Shown piece after piece: positions 1 to 9,627 of a DNA stretch of 64,000 bases. Every line of letters starts with the position of its first letter. The stretch's first letter is position 1. The DNA is from Dehalococcoidia bacterium UBA1141 (lineage in GTDB: Bacteria > Chloroflexota > Dehalococcoidia > Lucifugimonadales > UBA3495). The translations under genes and the position numbers were made by a program. The DNA lies in the NCBI GenBank assembly GCA_002311385.1, contig DCAE01000097.1, positions 1-64,000 of the forward strand, in the 5' to 3' direction. Under the pieces are notes generated by a model. That model was not told the origin of the DNA, ran no database searches, and was given only the letters and a program-made list of their open reading frames with translations.

Positions 1-56
1 GCTAGCCGGGACGCCCTCTGCGGTTTTATACGAGCAAGACAACTCGAGCTCAAGGA

Positions 57-1040
57 CTAGTTCGGAAGGATTGCCACCGAGCGAATCTCGCCAAACTCTT
101 TCTTGAGCTTCTTCCAAGAGTCTCCGCCGTCCTCGCTGACGTACAGATAGCCAAATAGACTGGCCGCCACGATAACGTTGGGTCTATCAACGTGGGTACC
201 CAACCAGTAAACCACCGAGTTGGGTTCCACCGGCAATGACACCGGGTCCCAGGTCTTGCCGCCGTCGTTGGTGCGCTGGATGGCGCCGGTAACGCCTGGG
301 ATGAAGTCACCGTTGCCCACGAACATCACGTCCGGGTTGTCGGCCTTCAGCAGGATGCCACGGCAGTAAGAGCGCACGTCGTTCTCACTGAACTTGGGGA
401 AGTAGTGATAGTCCCAACTCTCTCCCTCGTCTTCGCTGGTAGCTATTCCGAATGGGCTGGTGCAATAGACTGAGGTGGTGGAGCCAGGTTTGATGGCCAT
501 TCCGTGGATGTCGCCGTGGAACGGGTCCTCTCCCAAATCGGGCATATGTAGCCAGTTGTCTCCGCCGTCCAGGCTCTTGTAGACGCCGTCCACTTCGATA
601 CCCGCCCAGATGGTTCGGTTATCCCTGGGGTCCACAATCATGTTGGTGGTCCTAGGGGCTCCTATGGGGCACTCCATGTTGACACCCATGTTCAGCTTGT
701 CCCAGGATTTACCGCCGTCTCTAGAGCGGTAGCTCTCCGGCCTGGTTCCAGCGAATATGGTCTCGGTGTTGGTTGGGTCCAAAGCCACCGACCATATCTG
801 CAGGTCGTCAAAGGGTGAATCCAGCTTTTCCCAGGTTGTGCCGTTGTCATCACTGCGGAAGATGCCAACGTCCGACCCAGCCAGAATCCTGTGGGGATTG
901 TCCGGATAAACGCCCAAGGCCCGCACCGTAGCCTCAGAAGGTATCGGTTGCCTAATCTTCGTCCAAGTTTCTCCGGCATCGGAGCTGACACCGAGCCCTT
1001 GGCCCACGGTCCCGATGATAATGCTATAGTCCTGTGCCAT
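57..1040 (-). CDS. Asp-box (BNR/sialidase-like) beta-propeller protein
   Basis: The 327-residue product contains about seven Asp-box motifs of the S-x-D-x-G-x-x-W type, for example SSDAGETW, RSRDGGKSW and RTNDGGKTW. They recur every 40-50 residues and predict a multi-bladed propeller like those of sialidases and VPS10/YCF48-type proteins. No signal peptide is visible, so it is probably cytoplasmic. Asp boxes are structural, and the sialidase catalytic residues are not recognisable, so no substrate is assigned. The ATG at 1040 is preceded by an AGGGAGG ribosome-binding site. It lies downstream of hyuB in the same direction, 130 bp away. Related single-domain propellers are common in genomes rich in catabolic enzymes, but the role is unknown. 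Confidence 0.8.
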   Translation of the reverse strand: MAQDYSIIIGTVGQGLGVSSDAGETWTKIRQPIPSEATVRALGVYPDNPHRILAGSDVGIFRSDDNGTTWEKLDSPFDDLQIWSVALDPTNTETIFAGTRPESYRSRDGGKSWDKLNMGVNMECPIGAPRTTNMIVDPRDNRTIWAGIEVDGVYKSLDGGDNWLHMPDLGEDPFHGDIHGMAIKPGSTTSVYCTSPFGIATSEDEGESWDYHYFPKFSENDVRSYCRGILLKADNPDVMFVGNGDFIPGVTGAIQRTNDGGKTWDPVSLPVEPNSVVYWLGTHVDRPNVIVAASLFGYLYVSEDGGDSWKKLKKEFGEIRSVAILPN

Positions 1041-1170
1041 GATTCTCCCTCCCTGAATCTAATTTGGAGACGCAACTACGGAGTGGGGACATAATAGACC
1101 AAGTGGGTAGATTTTGCTACTACAAGCAAGCTTCTTTTTTACCAAGAGACCCCTTTTTACAATAGCCAAT

Positions 1171-2898
1171 TCAACTGCGCATCTCTTCCCGCAGCGCGTC
1201 GGTGGCTGCAGTGTCCAAAGCCAGTGTCTCCGGGTCGATAACTACTCCGTACTCAGCGCGGGCGTGGGCGACACTCAGTTTTTCTTGCTGGACATCGTCC
1301 AATATCGCATAGATGTCCCGCTTCAGTGGATCTCCATAACCGCCGCCGCCAGCCTGAATCACCCGGTAGAGGTCGCCCTTTTTCAAGGTCATCAGCTTTT
1401 TGCCGGGCAATTCCTGCAAATCGGTGTCCGGGTTCAGATAGTTCTTGGTGGCCGAGCCTGGCTTACCACCATTCACCCCCCACGGACGAAAGTCGGAGCG
1501 GTCGGAGCGCAATTGGAATACCGCCTCTTCGGCCAATATACGGTAGTCGCGAATGAGTCCCAATCCGCCGCGAAACTTACCTGCGCCTCCGGTGTCCGGG
1601 TAAAGTCCAAATCGCTCTATCAGCAACGGCTGGTCGGCTTCAATGCTCTCAATGGGCGTGTTGGCCATGTTCAACACTGGAGACGATAGACCGTCGCCGC
1701 CGTCGGCATAGGGGCCACCACCTCGGGGTCCGTCGTTCATGAATTCTAGGTAAACCCATGCCTTGCGATTCTTGTCATAACCGCCAAAGCTCACGCCGAT
1801 TTCCCCGCCACCCCAGGCTGCCGGGATCTTTCCGGGCATGGCTTGGGCTAGAGCGCCAAACATGGTGTGACAAATCCGGAAGCCGGCCAGTCCCCTTGCC
1901 GCCACCGGGGCTGGGTGCTGAGGGTTAACGAAGCAACCCTCGGGTGCGGTTATGTTAAATGGACGGAAGAAGCCGCTGTTGGACTGAATCGCCGGGTCCA
2001 TCACACATTTGAGAGCTGCGTAAACGTTGGACTTTGTGTAAGCGAAGTTGGGGTTGATCGACCCCTTGGCTTGGGGCGAGGTGCCTTCAAAGTCCACGTA
2101 AACTTCATCACCTTGAATCTTCAACTTGGCGTGTATCTCTATGGGCTGCGGGTCGATGCCGTCGTTGTCGATGTAATCGACAAACTCCCATTCCCCTTGG
2201 GGCAGTTTGGAAATCTCAGCTCTGGTCAGCCGCTCGGTGGTGTCCAGAATGTCCACCATGTAGCTTTTGAGCTCTTCCAGGCCGTAATCGTCCACCAAGC
2301 GCAGCAGGTCTCGCTCGCCAAAGCGCACCGCCGCCAACAGCGCTTGAACATCACCAAGAACCTTCTCCGGCACTCTGACGTTCTTTTCGAGAATCCGCCA
2401 CACCGCCTGGTTAAGCTCACCCTTTGCATACAGCTTCAGCGGGGGTATTATCAGTCCTTCTTGGTATATCTCTGTGTTGTCGCAAGCGTTCCCACCGGCG
2501 ACCCGGCCGCCAATGTCGGTCTGGTGACCGATGCAGCAACTCCAACCCATCAGCGTGTCGTTGACGAATATGGGCTTGAAGAGAAAAATATCCGGCAGGT
2601 GGCTGGCACCTTCGTAAGGGTCGTTATTGGCGAAAACATCCCCCGGTTCCACATCGTCGCCAAAGGCGGTCATCACGCCTTCCAAGGCCGGAGCCATGGA
2701 ACCGAGGTGAGGTGGAAGGGTGAGACCTTGTGCCACCTGCTGACCGTCGGCGGTAAACAGGGCGGTGGAAAAGTCCATGCCGTGTTTGATGACTGCCGAG
2801 CGGGCGGTGCGCACCACGGTTAAAGCCATGGTGTCGGCGGCGCTCATCAGGGCGTTCTTAACGATCTCACGCGTCACCGGGTCGGTGGTTTGAACCAT
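1171..2898 (-). CDS. hyuB: Hydantoinase B / oxoprolinase-family ATP-dependent amidohydrolase, subunit B
   Basis: The 575-residue protein matches HyuB-type (PF02538) subunits along its whole length. It has the family N-terminus with VTREIVKNAL, the FANNDPYEGASHLPD segment, and the C-terminal AGGGGYGDPL motif. These subunits pair with HyuA to open cyclic amides such as hydantoins or 5-oxoproline at the expense of ATP, or act as acetone-carboxylase-like complexes. The start is an ATG preceded by a GAGGGGAAG ribosome-binding site. It follows hyuA by 63 bp in the same orientation, so the two are almost certainly co-transcribed. The true substrate cannot be read from sequence. Confidence 0.92.
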   Translation of the reverse strand: MVQTTDPVTREIVKNALMSAADTMALTVVRTARSAVIKHGMDFSTALFTADGQQVAQGLTLPPHLGSMAPALEGVMTAFGDDVEPGDVFANNDPYEGASHLPDIFLFKPIFVNDTLMGWSCCIGHQTDIGGRVAGGNACDNTEIYQEGLIIPPLKLYAKGELNQAVWRILEKNVRVPEKVLGDVQALLAAVRFGERDLLRLVDDYGLEELKSYMVDILDTTERLTRAEISKLPQGEWEFVDYIDNDGIDPQPIEIHAKLKIQGDEVYVDFEGTSPQAKGSINPNFAYTKSNVYAALKCVMDPAIQSNSGFFRPFNITAPEGCFVNPQHPAPVAARGLAGFRICHTMFGALAQAMPGKIPAAWGGGEIGVSFGGYDKNRKAWVYLEFMNDGPRGGGPYADGGDGLSSPVLNMANTPIESIEADQPLLIERFGLYPDTGGAGKFRGGLGLIRDYRILAEEAVFQLRSDRSDFRPWGVNGGKPGSATKNYLNPDTDLQELPGKKLMTLKKGDLYRVIQAGGGGYGDPLKRDIYAILDDVQQEKLSVAHARAEYGVVIDPETLALDTAATDALREEMRS

Positions 2899-2961
2899 AT
2901 CTTCCCCTCTTTTCGCATTTTCCGGTTCGTCTATTAGCTAGATGCGCGATAATCCAACCGG

Positions 2962-5064
2962 TCAGCGTTCCACGATTATATTCTGCCATTGGTCCACTGA
3001 TGCCGTCCATCCCGGAGGCACCACCGTGGTCGAATCGTATTCTTCGATAATCAACGGCCCGATGGTTCTGGAGTTTCCGTTGCTTGCGCCGTTGGCCACA
3101 CCGGCGCGGTCCACAACCTTTGTGTCGATCCAACCGTGTCTGGTTCCGAAATAAACCGGGCGTTGGTCTTGTTGATTCCGGTTCGGCAGCGTTGGGATTT
3201 CAAGACGGTCAGGCACACGGGATACCAGAGAATGGCCCCTGGAGATTACCCGTAAATTTACCAACTGATAAGGTGCTTCCGTTCGGTATCCAAAGCTCTT
3301 TTCGTGCTCTTCCGCATACGCTTCGCCCAAAGCTGCGATTGATTCCCGGGTGACCTTCCCTGCGGGCATCGAAACGGTCAACTCGGATACCTGACCTTCG
3401 TATTTCATGTCAACTTGAGTAACAACTTCTTGGTTGGATTCATCGAACCCTTCCAGGCTTAGCTGGTTCCGCCCTTGCTCCCACAGACCTTCCAAAACGG
3501 CGGCCAAATCGGAAACATCAAGCTCGTCGAAGGTCTTGAAGTATGTTTGCACGAAGTGGTGCTCCGCATCGGCAACCAATAATCCAAAAGAACTGAACAC
3601 TCCAGGGAAAGGCGGCACGACTATGCGAGTAATATCCAGCATCTCAGCCAATCCGGAGGCGTGAACCGGGCCGCCGCCACCGAAGGAAAATAAAACGAAC
3701 CGTCTGGGGTCGCGGCCCCGTTCGCTGGACACAGCCCGTAGGGCCCTAGCCATGTTGGAGTTGACCAGCATGTGAATCCCATGGGCAGCTTCGATATCGG
3801 AGATGCCTAGCGGCGCGGCCACGTTACGGGACACCGCTTCCTGGGCCAGTTCGCTGTCTAAGGGAAAATCGCCGCCCAAAAGGTGCTTGGGGTTCAGATA
3901 CCCCAGCATCACATCGGAATCGGTGACGGTGGCTTCACGGCCTCCCAGTTGATAACAAGCTGGACCAGGAACAGCGCCTGCGCTCTGTGGGCCGACACGG
4001 ATGGAGCCGCTACTGTCCACCGAGGCAATACTGCCGCCGCCAGCGCCAACTTCAGCCAAGTCAATTGAAGGCACTCGCAAGATGTGACCGGAGCCCCTGA
4101 GCAGACGATGACCCACGCTGATTCCCCCGCCGACTTCATACTCGGGAGCTTGGAGAATCTCACCGTTTTCAATGATAGATGCTTTGGCTGTGGTGCCACC
4201 CATGTCCAGTGTCATCAGGTTTCCCATGCCCAACCGGTTTCCCAGGTGGTAGGAGCCGACGACTCCGGCAGCAGGGCCGGACTCAATGCAATAAACGGGC
4301 TTTGCCATGGCTATGGCAGAGGTCGCCAAGCCTCCGTTGGACTGCATCACCGACAACGGAACCCCGATTCCCATCTCCTTTAGCCCGTTGGTCAAAAATG
4401 TTAGATAACGCTCAACCACGGGACGGACGTAGCAATTGATGACGGTGGTGCTGGTTCTCTCGTACTCTTTCATTTCCGGCAGAAGCTCGCAAGATAAGGT
4501 CAAGATAATCTCGGGCAGCTTTTCCCTGATAATCTTTCCGATATATTGCTCGTGCTCCGGGTTTGCGTAGGAATGCAGCAAGCAGACGGCTACCGATTCC
4601 ACGCCTGAATTGGCGATTTTCTCGACGGCCAAGTCAACATCGCCGGTTACCAAAGGCCGCAATACCTCGCCCCGGAAGTTCAACCGCTCCCTCACCTCGA
4701 GCCTCAGTTGCCGTTTAACCAGCGTTGGGGGTTTCTGATAGTAGAGGTCATACAATGTTGGGACCCGGTTGCGGCGCAACTCGAGGATATCCCGGAAACC
4801 CTCCGTGGTGATTAAAGCGGTGGCTGCCCCTTTTTGCTCAATAATGGCGTTGGTTGCCACAGTGAACCCATGGCTAACTTCGGATACCGAGCTTGGCGAT
4901 ATGCCCAACTCCTCGATTCCGGCTTTGATGCCGTCCAATACCGCCCGGCTATAGTCGTCGGGCGTGCTGGCGACTTTCTTCGCGAGAACGGTGCCATCGC
5001 TTCCCAAGAAAACCACGTCGGTAAAAGTCCCACCGATGTCCGCTCCGACTCTGTATTCAGTCAT
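2962..5064 (-). CDS. hyuA: Hydantoinase A / oxoprolinase-family ATP-dependent amidohydrolase, subunit A
   Basis: This 700-residue protein is the ATP-binding partner of the neighbouring HyuB. The N-terminus GADIGGTFTDVVF is the Hydant_A_N ATPase signature. A second phosphate-binding motif, DMGGTTAKASI, lies about 290 residues in and marks the actin-like ATPase fold of PF01968. Known family reactions are ATP-driven hydrolysis of N-methylhydantoin or 5-oxoproline and, in the acetone carboxylase relatives, carboxylation. The length fits the family. The gene starts at an ATG with a GAGAGTGG-type ribosome-binding site, and is the first gene of a hyuA-hyuB unit that may extend into the Asp-box gene. 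Substrate specificity is not determined. Confidence 0.92.
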   Translation of the reverse strand: MTEYRVGADIGGTFTDVVFLGSDGTVLAKKVASTPDDYSRAVLDGIKAGIEELGISPSSVSEVSHGFTVATNAIIEQKGAATALITTEGFRDILELRRNRVPTLYDLYYQKPPTLVKRQLRLEVRERLNFRGEVLRPLVTGDVDLAVEKIANSGVESVAVCLLHSYANPEHEQYIGKIIREKLPEIILTLSCELLPEMKEYERTSTTVINCYVRPVVERYLTFLTNGLKEMGIGVPLSVMQSNGGLATSAIAMAKPVYCIESGPAAGVVGSYHLGNRLGMGNLMTLDMGGTTAKASIIENGEILQAPEYEVGGGISVGHRLLRGSGHILRVPSIDLAEVGAGGGSIASVDSSGSIRVGPQSAGAVPGPACYQLGGREATVTDSDVMLGYLNPKHLLGGDFPLDSELAQEAVSRNVAAPLGISDIEAAHGIHMLVNSNMARALRAVSSERGRDPRRFVLFSFGGGGPVHASGLAEMLDITRIVVPPFPGVFSSFGLLVADAEHHFVQTYFKTFDELDVSDLAAVLEGLWEQGRNQLSLEGFDESNQEVVTQVDMKYEGQVSELTVSMPAGKVTRESIAALGEAYAEEHEKSFGYRTEAPYQLVNLRVISRGHSLVSRVPDRLEIPTLPNRNQQDQRPVYFGTRHGWIDTKVVDRAGVANGASNGNSRTIGPLIIEEYDSTTVVPPGWTASVDQWQNIIVER

Positions 5065-5210
5065 TCCACTCTCGAAATCGAATTATTCACGCAGATTTAT
5101 CCGGGCATTATTGACGAGCATCATTGAATAGTAACGGGAATTGGAGGGATTATACCCACGGCCCGTATCGCGGGCAAGTCTTATTGGGTCGAGGGCGCAT
5201 TAGAATAAGC

Positions 5211-5243
5211 AAAAAACATGCCGGTCGCGATGACCGGCATGTG
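5211..5243 (-). terminator. Rho-independent terminator after the DUF3179 lipoprotein gene
   Basis: An 11-bp perfect stem, read on the minus strand as ACATGCCGGTC and its complement around a 5-nt loop (5216-5242), is followed by six T residues at 5216-5211. It sits about 65 bp beyond the stop codon of the minus-strand lipoprotein gene ending at 5306. Confidence 0.88.
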
Positions 5244-5305
5244 TATCAATCGTTCCACTCTAATCGGATTAAGGTTTACCGAGGGTACCGAGAACCCAAG
5301 GATTA

Positions 5306-7756
5306 TCAATTGCCGCGATAGATTTCGGTGTCGGGATTGAATGCTCCCCAAGCAAACCAGAAGTGATCGCCGTGGGGGATTGGCGTCAGCGCGGACCCAG
5401 CCATCGGGCCAGCAACCGACTTACCCAATATGTTCCAGGTGGAGCCTGTCTCGTTGTCGATAAAGGCATCGCCTTCGGAGCGGAATGCCAGCTTTTCTCC
5501 GTCGATAATAGCCTCAAATACACCCGACGCCCCAATCTCGTCTGACTCGCCAATGAGGAGCCCGTCCAGAGCAGACTTGGTCCCAAGTTTGAAGAATACC
5601 ACAACATCCGTTCCGCCCACCGAGTAATTCACGACCCTCTCTTGGTTGAGGATGGTGAACGAAAATGCTGCGGAACTATCGCCTATGAGGAAGGCGGACA
5701 CTCGTTCTTTGGGTTGTAGTCTGCCGTCCAAATCACGAACGCTGGTATCGAATAGGAAGGGGGGTTGGTCTACGCGGTCATACCCTATGTAAGGGTTTTG
5801 ACCGTAAGGGCGGTCGAATCCCGTTTCCCTTGACAGAACCAATCCATCCGGGCGCACTTCCGCAAAATCAGCGAAGGAGATTATCGAAGCGGGCAGAAAC
5901 TTTAAACGGCTGCCAGCTTGTTCCCCCACGATACCTTCGCCAGTAAATTGCTGCCACCAAGTCTCGGTCTGCCTGTCCCACATAATCAGGTCGCTGTTGC
6001 GCAGATTTCCCGACACCCCGAAGTCATGCACAACCCCGTTTAATGTCCTTTCAAAAGCCAAAGCCGAGTTGCAGAGGGGGCAGAACGTTACCAACACCGG
6101 TTCACCCCCGAGGGTGTCGTTCACGATTTCATGCCAGGTCAATATCTGTAGTGGATATGCTTTGGCTTCGCCGTTAATCTCCAAGGAGATAATGGGTTCT
6201 AAATCCTTTATCCAATCGCCAGCCAAAACCGTCGTGGTGAACTTGGGATCGTCAATAGCCGGGATATTGTCACGGCTGGGGGTTCCCGCTCTGATTTCAG
6301 CGCAAGGCACCGTATGCAGGCTGAAATCGGTTTTCCACACCCGAGGATCAAATTGGGCTCGAGCCAGAGCTTGCTGCCAATCCGGATCGGGTTCAACTAC
6401 GATTTTAACCTTACCGCTAGCTCCACTATCATCACGAGTGGAAGACCCTCCGCGGGTAGACGACCTGGGGCCCGGAGTGCCTTTGGCATACATGACATTA
6501 CCTCTGACACCAGGGCTGCTCTTGGCGGCGACATCGGCAAATGTTAGGTGCAAGACACCGTCATTATCGATGCCCATGGACACTTCCTGACCCCACGGAT
6601 CTCCCTCGGAAGTGAAAGCTGTATCTATCAGCCATTGACTCCCGTCCCAGACCGCCACTTTGACCACGTCTTCGTCGGAATATGACAGGATGGGGTTATC
6701 ATCGGCGTCCAGTACTACAGGGCTGGTCTTCCTGGCTCCGAGAAATCCCGTGAACACGTTTTCCAGCTTGTCCACCCGTTGGATGTTCCATTGTGAGCCG
6801 TCCCAACGGGCGAGCTTGATATACCCGCTGGTATTGGTTTCAGGCTCGTAATAGCTGATGACAGGGTTGTCCTGGCTATCAATGATCAAAGACGCGTAGC
6901 GGCCCACATCGCCTTCGCTGTCAACCGTGGATACCGTCCAACCTGTCCCGTCATTTATAGCGTACTTCAAATCTGCCTCGCCGCCATCGAACCAAACCAC
7001 GTGGGGACGATCTTGTGAATCCACGGCAATGAAACTGCCGAATTCATAGACCACCGGCCCACTGCCCACCTCTTCAACGTTCCAGTTTTGACCATCGAAA
7101 GTAGCGTATTCCACTCCCGACGTGCCGCCAAACTGGGATGGGTCTATGGAAACTACGTGGGGACGACCGGTGGAATCAATGGCTAAATTATTATCCCATC
7201 CGTCGTGACCGGCGTTCTGTATGTTCTCCACCTGCCACCCTCCGTCCACCAACACGGCATAGGCAGCGTCTTCGTTATCGTGATCGTGATAAGAGATTTG
7301 CGGCACGCCATCACTGCCGACTTGGATATCCATTGGCCCATAGAAATAGCCGGTGGAGATTGTAGTGATGTCCCAGGCGTCGCCACTTGGAACGGCGTAT
7401 TTCACGAAGCCCGGCATCGCTTCTAGGATATAGGCGATATGGGGCACCCCGTTGGCATCTACCGCCAAAGACGGTTTAGCTCCGTTGGTGTCCAGTGTCT
7501 CTAGCTGCCAGGTATAGCCGGTGACGGTGCCTGTGTCTGCGTCTGAAGGTTCACCTCCGGTCGACGCTTCGGGCGCTTCTTCCGTCGGCGTCGATTCGGA
7601 AGATGTAATCGTCGTACCAGGGGTATCAGTTGTCGCCGGGACCGAAGAAGGGGTGGACACGGAAGTGGCGGTAGAACTGCCTCCGCATGCGGCGAACAGG
7701 AATACGCCAGCAATCAGCGCAATTCCCAATATCCAAAAACGTTTTATATTTACCAA
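5306..7756 (-). CDS. Secreted lipoprotein: propeller-like repeats plus DUF3179 domain
   Basis: The 816-residue product starts with a lipoprotein signal peptide (hydrophobic residues about 8-22, lipobox FAAC, then GG). A low-complexity Ser/Thr/Pro/Glu linker follows to about residue 75. Residues about 78-440 carry repeated blades with motifs such as DSQDNPVISYY and DADDNPILSYS, suggesting a beta-propeller. The C-terminal third matches DUF3179, with LTWHEIVND, FCPLCNSALAF and the R-x-YGQNPYIGYD region. DUF3179 proteins are extracytoplasmic and of unknown function; the CPLC pair may bind metal. The most upstream start is a TTG at 7756 with GGAAGGAA just before it, a tight spacing. It is a single-gene unit ended by the terminator at 5211-5243. 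Confidence 0.85.
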   Translation of the reverse strand: MVNIKRFWILGIALIAGVFLFAACGGSSTATSVSTPSSVPATTDTPGTTITSSESTPTEEAPEASTGGEPSDADTGTVTGYTWQLETLDTNGAKPSLAVDANGVPHIAYILEAMPGFVKYAVPSGDAWDITTISTGYFYGPMDIQVGSDGVPQISYHDHDNEDAAYAVLVDGGWQVENIQNAGHDGWDNNLAIDSTGRPHVVSIDPSQFGGTSGVEYATFDGQNWNVEEVGSGPVVYEFGSFIAVDSQDRPHVVWFDGGEADLKYAINDGTGWTVSTVDSEGDVGRYASLIIDSQDNPVISYYEPETNTSGYIKLARWDGSQWNIQRVDKLENVFTGFLGARKTSPVVLDADDNPILSYSDEDVVKVAVWDGSQWLIDTAFTSEGDPWGQEVSMGIDNDGVLHLTFADVAAKSSPGVRGNVMYAKGTPGPRSSTRGGSSTRDDSGASGKVKIVVEPDPDWQQALARAQFDPRVWKTDFSLHTVPCAEIRAGTPSRDNIPAIDDPKFTTTVLAGDWIKDLEPIISLEINGEAKAYPLQILTWHEIVNDTLGGEPVLVTFCPLCNSALAFERTLNGVVHDFGVSGNLRNSDLIMWDRQTETWWQQFTGEGIVGEQAGSRLKFLPASIISFADFAEVRPDGLVLSRETGFDRPYGQNPYIGYDRVDQPPFLFDTSVRDLDGRLQPKERVSAFLIGDSSAAFSFTILNQERVVNYSVGGTDVVVFFKLGTKSALDGLLIGESDEIGASGVFEAIIDGEKLAFRSEGDAFIDNETGSTWNILGKSVAGPMAGSALTPIPHGDHFWFAWGAFNPDTEIYRGN

Positions 7757-7976
7757 GGTTCCTTCCAGGTTTTTTAACCGATGTACCCATCAATCAGCGG
7801 CTTATGCGCTACCCCCAGGAACGCAAAATGCACACTTTGGGCGATCAACCAATATCACCGGGCAATATCGGTACGGATAACCACCTTACAATCTAAGATG
7901 CATCGGCAACTGAAAGGTTGCAAACCAGGGAATTGTTGCGAGTTAGGCAGCCTGGAAGTCGAGTCTGACGCTATAA

Positions 7977-9249
7977 CTACGGTGTTGGACGCTCGGCAAG
8001 CGTCAACTCAGTGGTGCCCTTCAGCCCTCTCGGGTAAAAAACAACGGCAATAGTCTCACCGGGAGGGTGCTGCACCAGGAACTTGGACATCTGGCCCGTA
8101 TTGGAGATGGGCTCACCACCCAATTCGACTATAACGTCTTCCGGGAGCAGCCCAGCAACGTCCGCAGGCATCCCGGCGCCGATTCGAACAATGACTATTC
8201 CCTCCGACACAGGAACGCCTACTCGGCCGGCCAAGGCCGGTGACAGGTTTATCGGAGATATACCGAGGAATCCTCGGTCTACGTATCCTCGGGCCTTCAG
8301 TTGCTCAACAACAAACTGGGCGTCGCCAATATTGATGGCGAAACCAATGCCCTAGCTGCCTCTAATCACCGCCGTATTAATCCCAATCACCTCCCCCAGG
8401 TTGTTGGACAATGGCCTACCGCTATTACCCGGGTTGATCGATGCGTCGTTCTGAATCAAATCAACCATCGTCGTTTGAGCGTCCACGGCTATCGACCGGC
8501 CCAAGGCGCTTATCACGCCTTTGCTCACCTTAGGCCCGCCCGGCAATCCCAGGGCATGACCGATGGCTATCACCTCTTGGCCCACTTAGAGGTCTGCCGA
8601 TTTCCCCAACACCGCCGGTTGCAACCCTTCGGCATCGATCTTAATCACAGCGGTGTCGGTTCCAGCGTCTCCGCCAATCAATTCGGCGGGGAAGGTCTTT
8701 CCGTTGTTAAGCGTGACAGTGATGACTTGAGCATCCCTGATAACGTGATTGTTGGTGAGGATGAAACCCTCTTTGTCCAAAACGACCCCAGTTCCCACGC
8801 CCATGCTGGGCACCGCTTGGTTAATTGCGCCCATAGCCGCAACTTCGGTCACGATTTGCACCACTGAGGGTTTAAGTTTCTTAACAACTTCGATTGTTGG
8901 GAGGCCACTTGTGGCGAGGCCGCTGACTAAGGGGACGGTGACCGTCGAGATAGACGCTGGGGCGGAATTTTCTATCGGCTCATCGCTCTTTGGCGGCTCG
9001 GTGCTTTCCGGTTGGGCGTTGCTATCCTCTGTAGCGGGAGGTATTGCAGTTTCGGTGGGAGTCGTTTGAGGAGCCACTCGGGTGGAAGTGGCAGACACCG
9101 TTGTATTCGGGGAAATTTCCGTAGCAGGCGTAACACTTTTGCCGCCGCACGCCGAAACGACTAAGACCAGAGCAACGGCACCAAGGGCTGAAATACAGAC
9201 CGTCCAAGCATGGCTATTGCCTCTTTCCCAGTCCCGAATTAGCTTTCAT
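7977..9249 (-). pseudogene. Decayed HtrA/DegP-like trypsin-PDZ serine protease lipoprotein
   Basis: One minus-strand frame encodes a trypsin domain with His (ILTNNHV), Asp (GTDTAVI) and Ser (NPGNSGRPL) of the HtrA triad, then a PDZ domain with GYVDRGFLGI and VGVPVSEGIVI. The frame is interrupted by TAA at 8586-8588 (after GKSADL) and TAG at 8352-8354 (after AVIRGS). Homologues usually have Gln or another polar residue at both places, so C-to-T changes in CAA and CAG would explain them. At the 5' end, a lipobox-type signal (LVVSACGG) lies in the same frame but has no ATG, GTG or TTG upstream before a stop. An ATG at 9249 is in another frame, implying an additional frameshift. In-frame stops are not UGA, so selenocysteine does not apply. 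The Gly after the catalytic Ser is replaced by Arg. The gene is probably dead. Confidence 0.8.
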
Positions 9250-9356
9250 CAACAACGGGAGCGGAAAACCGAAACTATTTACAGATACTCATACATTCTA
9301 AATGTTGGGAATCTGTGAATACTAATCGCCGGGGCCGGTGAAGTCAGTGAAGCCGG

Positions 9357-9389
9357 GAAAAAAAGAGGCTGACCTGACGGTCAACCTCT
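9357..9389 (-). terminator. Rho-independent terminator of tRNA-Ala
   Basis: On the minus strand the stem AGAGG-x-TGACC pairs with GGTCA-x-CCTCT around a 4-nt loop (9364-9389), followed by seven T residues. It lies about 65 bp beyond the tRNA 3' end. Confidence 0.85.
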
Positions 9390-9453
9390 AAATAATTCGT
9401 CTATTGAATCCACGCATTTTTTAATTCTGATTGTTTTGACCAAGTTGCGGATT

Positions 9454-9529
9454 TGGTGGAGCTGGTGGGGGTCGAACCCACTACCTCTTCAATGCCATTG
9501 AAGCGCTCTCCCAGTTGAGCTACAGCCCC
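9454..9529 (-). tRNA. tRNA-Ala (anticodon GGC)
   Basis: The 76-nt sequence folds as a standard cloverleaf. The acceptor stem GGGGCUG pairs with CAGCUCC and contains the G3:U70 wobble pair that identifies alanine tRNAs. The D arm is GCUC...GAGC, the anticodon stem is CUUCA/UGAAG around AUGGCAU with anticodon GGC, and the T loop is UUCGACC. The CCA tail is encoded. It reads GCC/GCU codons. Confidence 0.97.
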
Positions 9530-9555
9530 ACATCCAGGCGAAAAGCCTAGCTACC

Positions 9556-9584
9556 AATATAGCAATTCATGCGTAGCCTGGCAA
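9556..9584 (-). promoter_or_regulatory. Sigma-70 promoter of tRNA-Ala
   Basis: On the minus strand TTGCCA (9579-9584) and TATATT (9556-9561) are separated by exactly 17 bp, close to the sigma-70 consensus. The predicted start lies about 20 nt before the tRNA 5' end. Confidence 0.75.
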
Positions 9585-9627
9585 CCGTCATCCGTGCCGA
9601 TTGCCGGGCTAAAAGGTCAAATCCTAT

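Noticed and set aside
1867..2823. Long antisense frame of 318 codons opposite hyuB
   Set aside because: It lies fully inside a strongly supported gene and has no family features or ribosome-binding site.
8352..8588. Selenocysteine or other recoding at the HtrA stops
   Set aside because: The stops are TAA and TAG, not TGA, and the 5' end is also frameshifted. Decay is the simpler explanation.
8301..8867. 188-codon frame opposite the HtrA-like gene
   Set aside because: It is antisense to a clear protease frame; no domain or start signal supports it.
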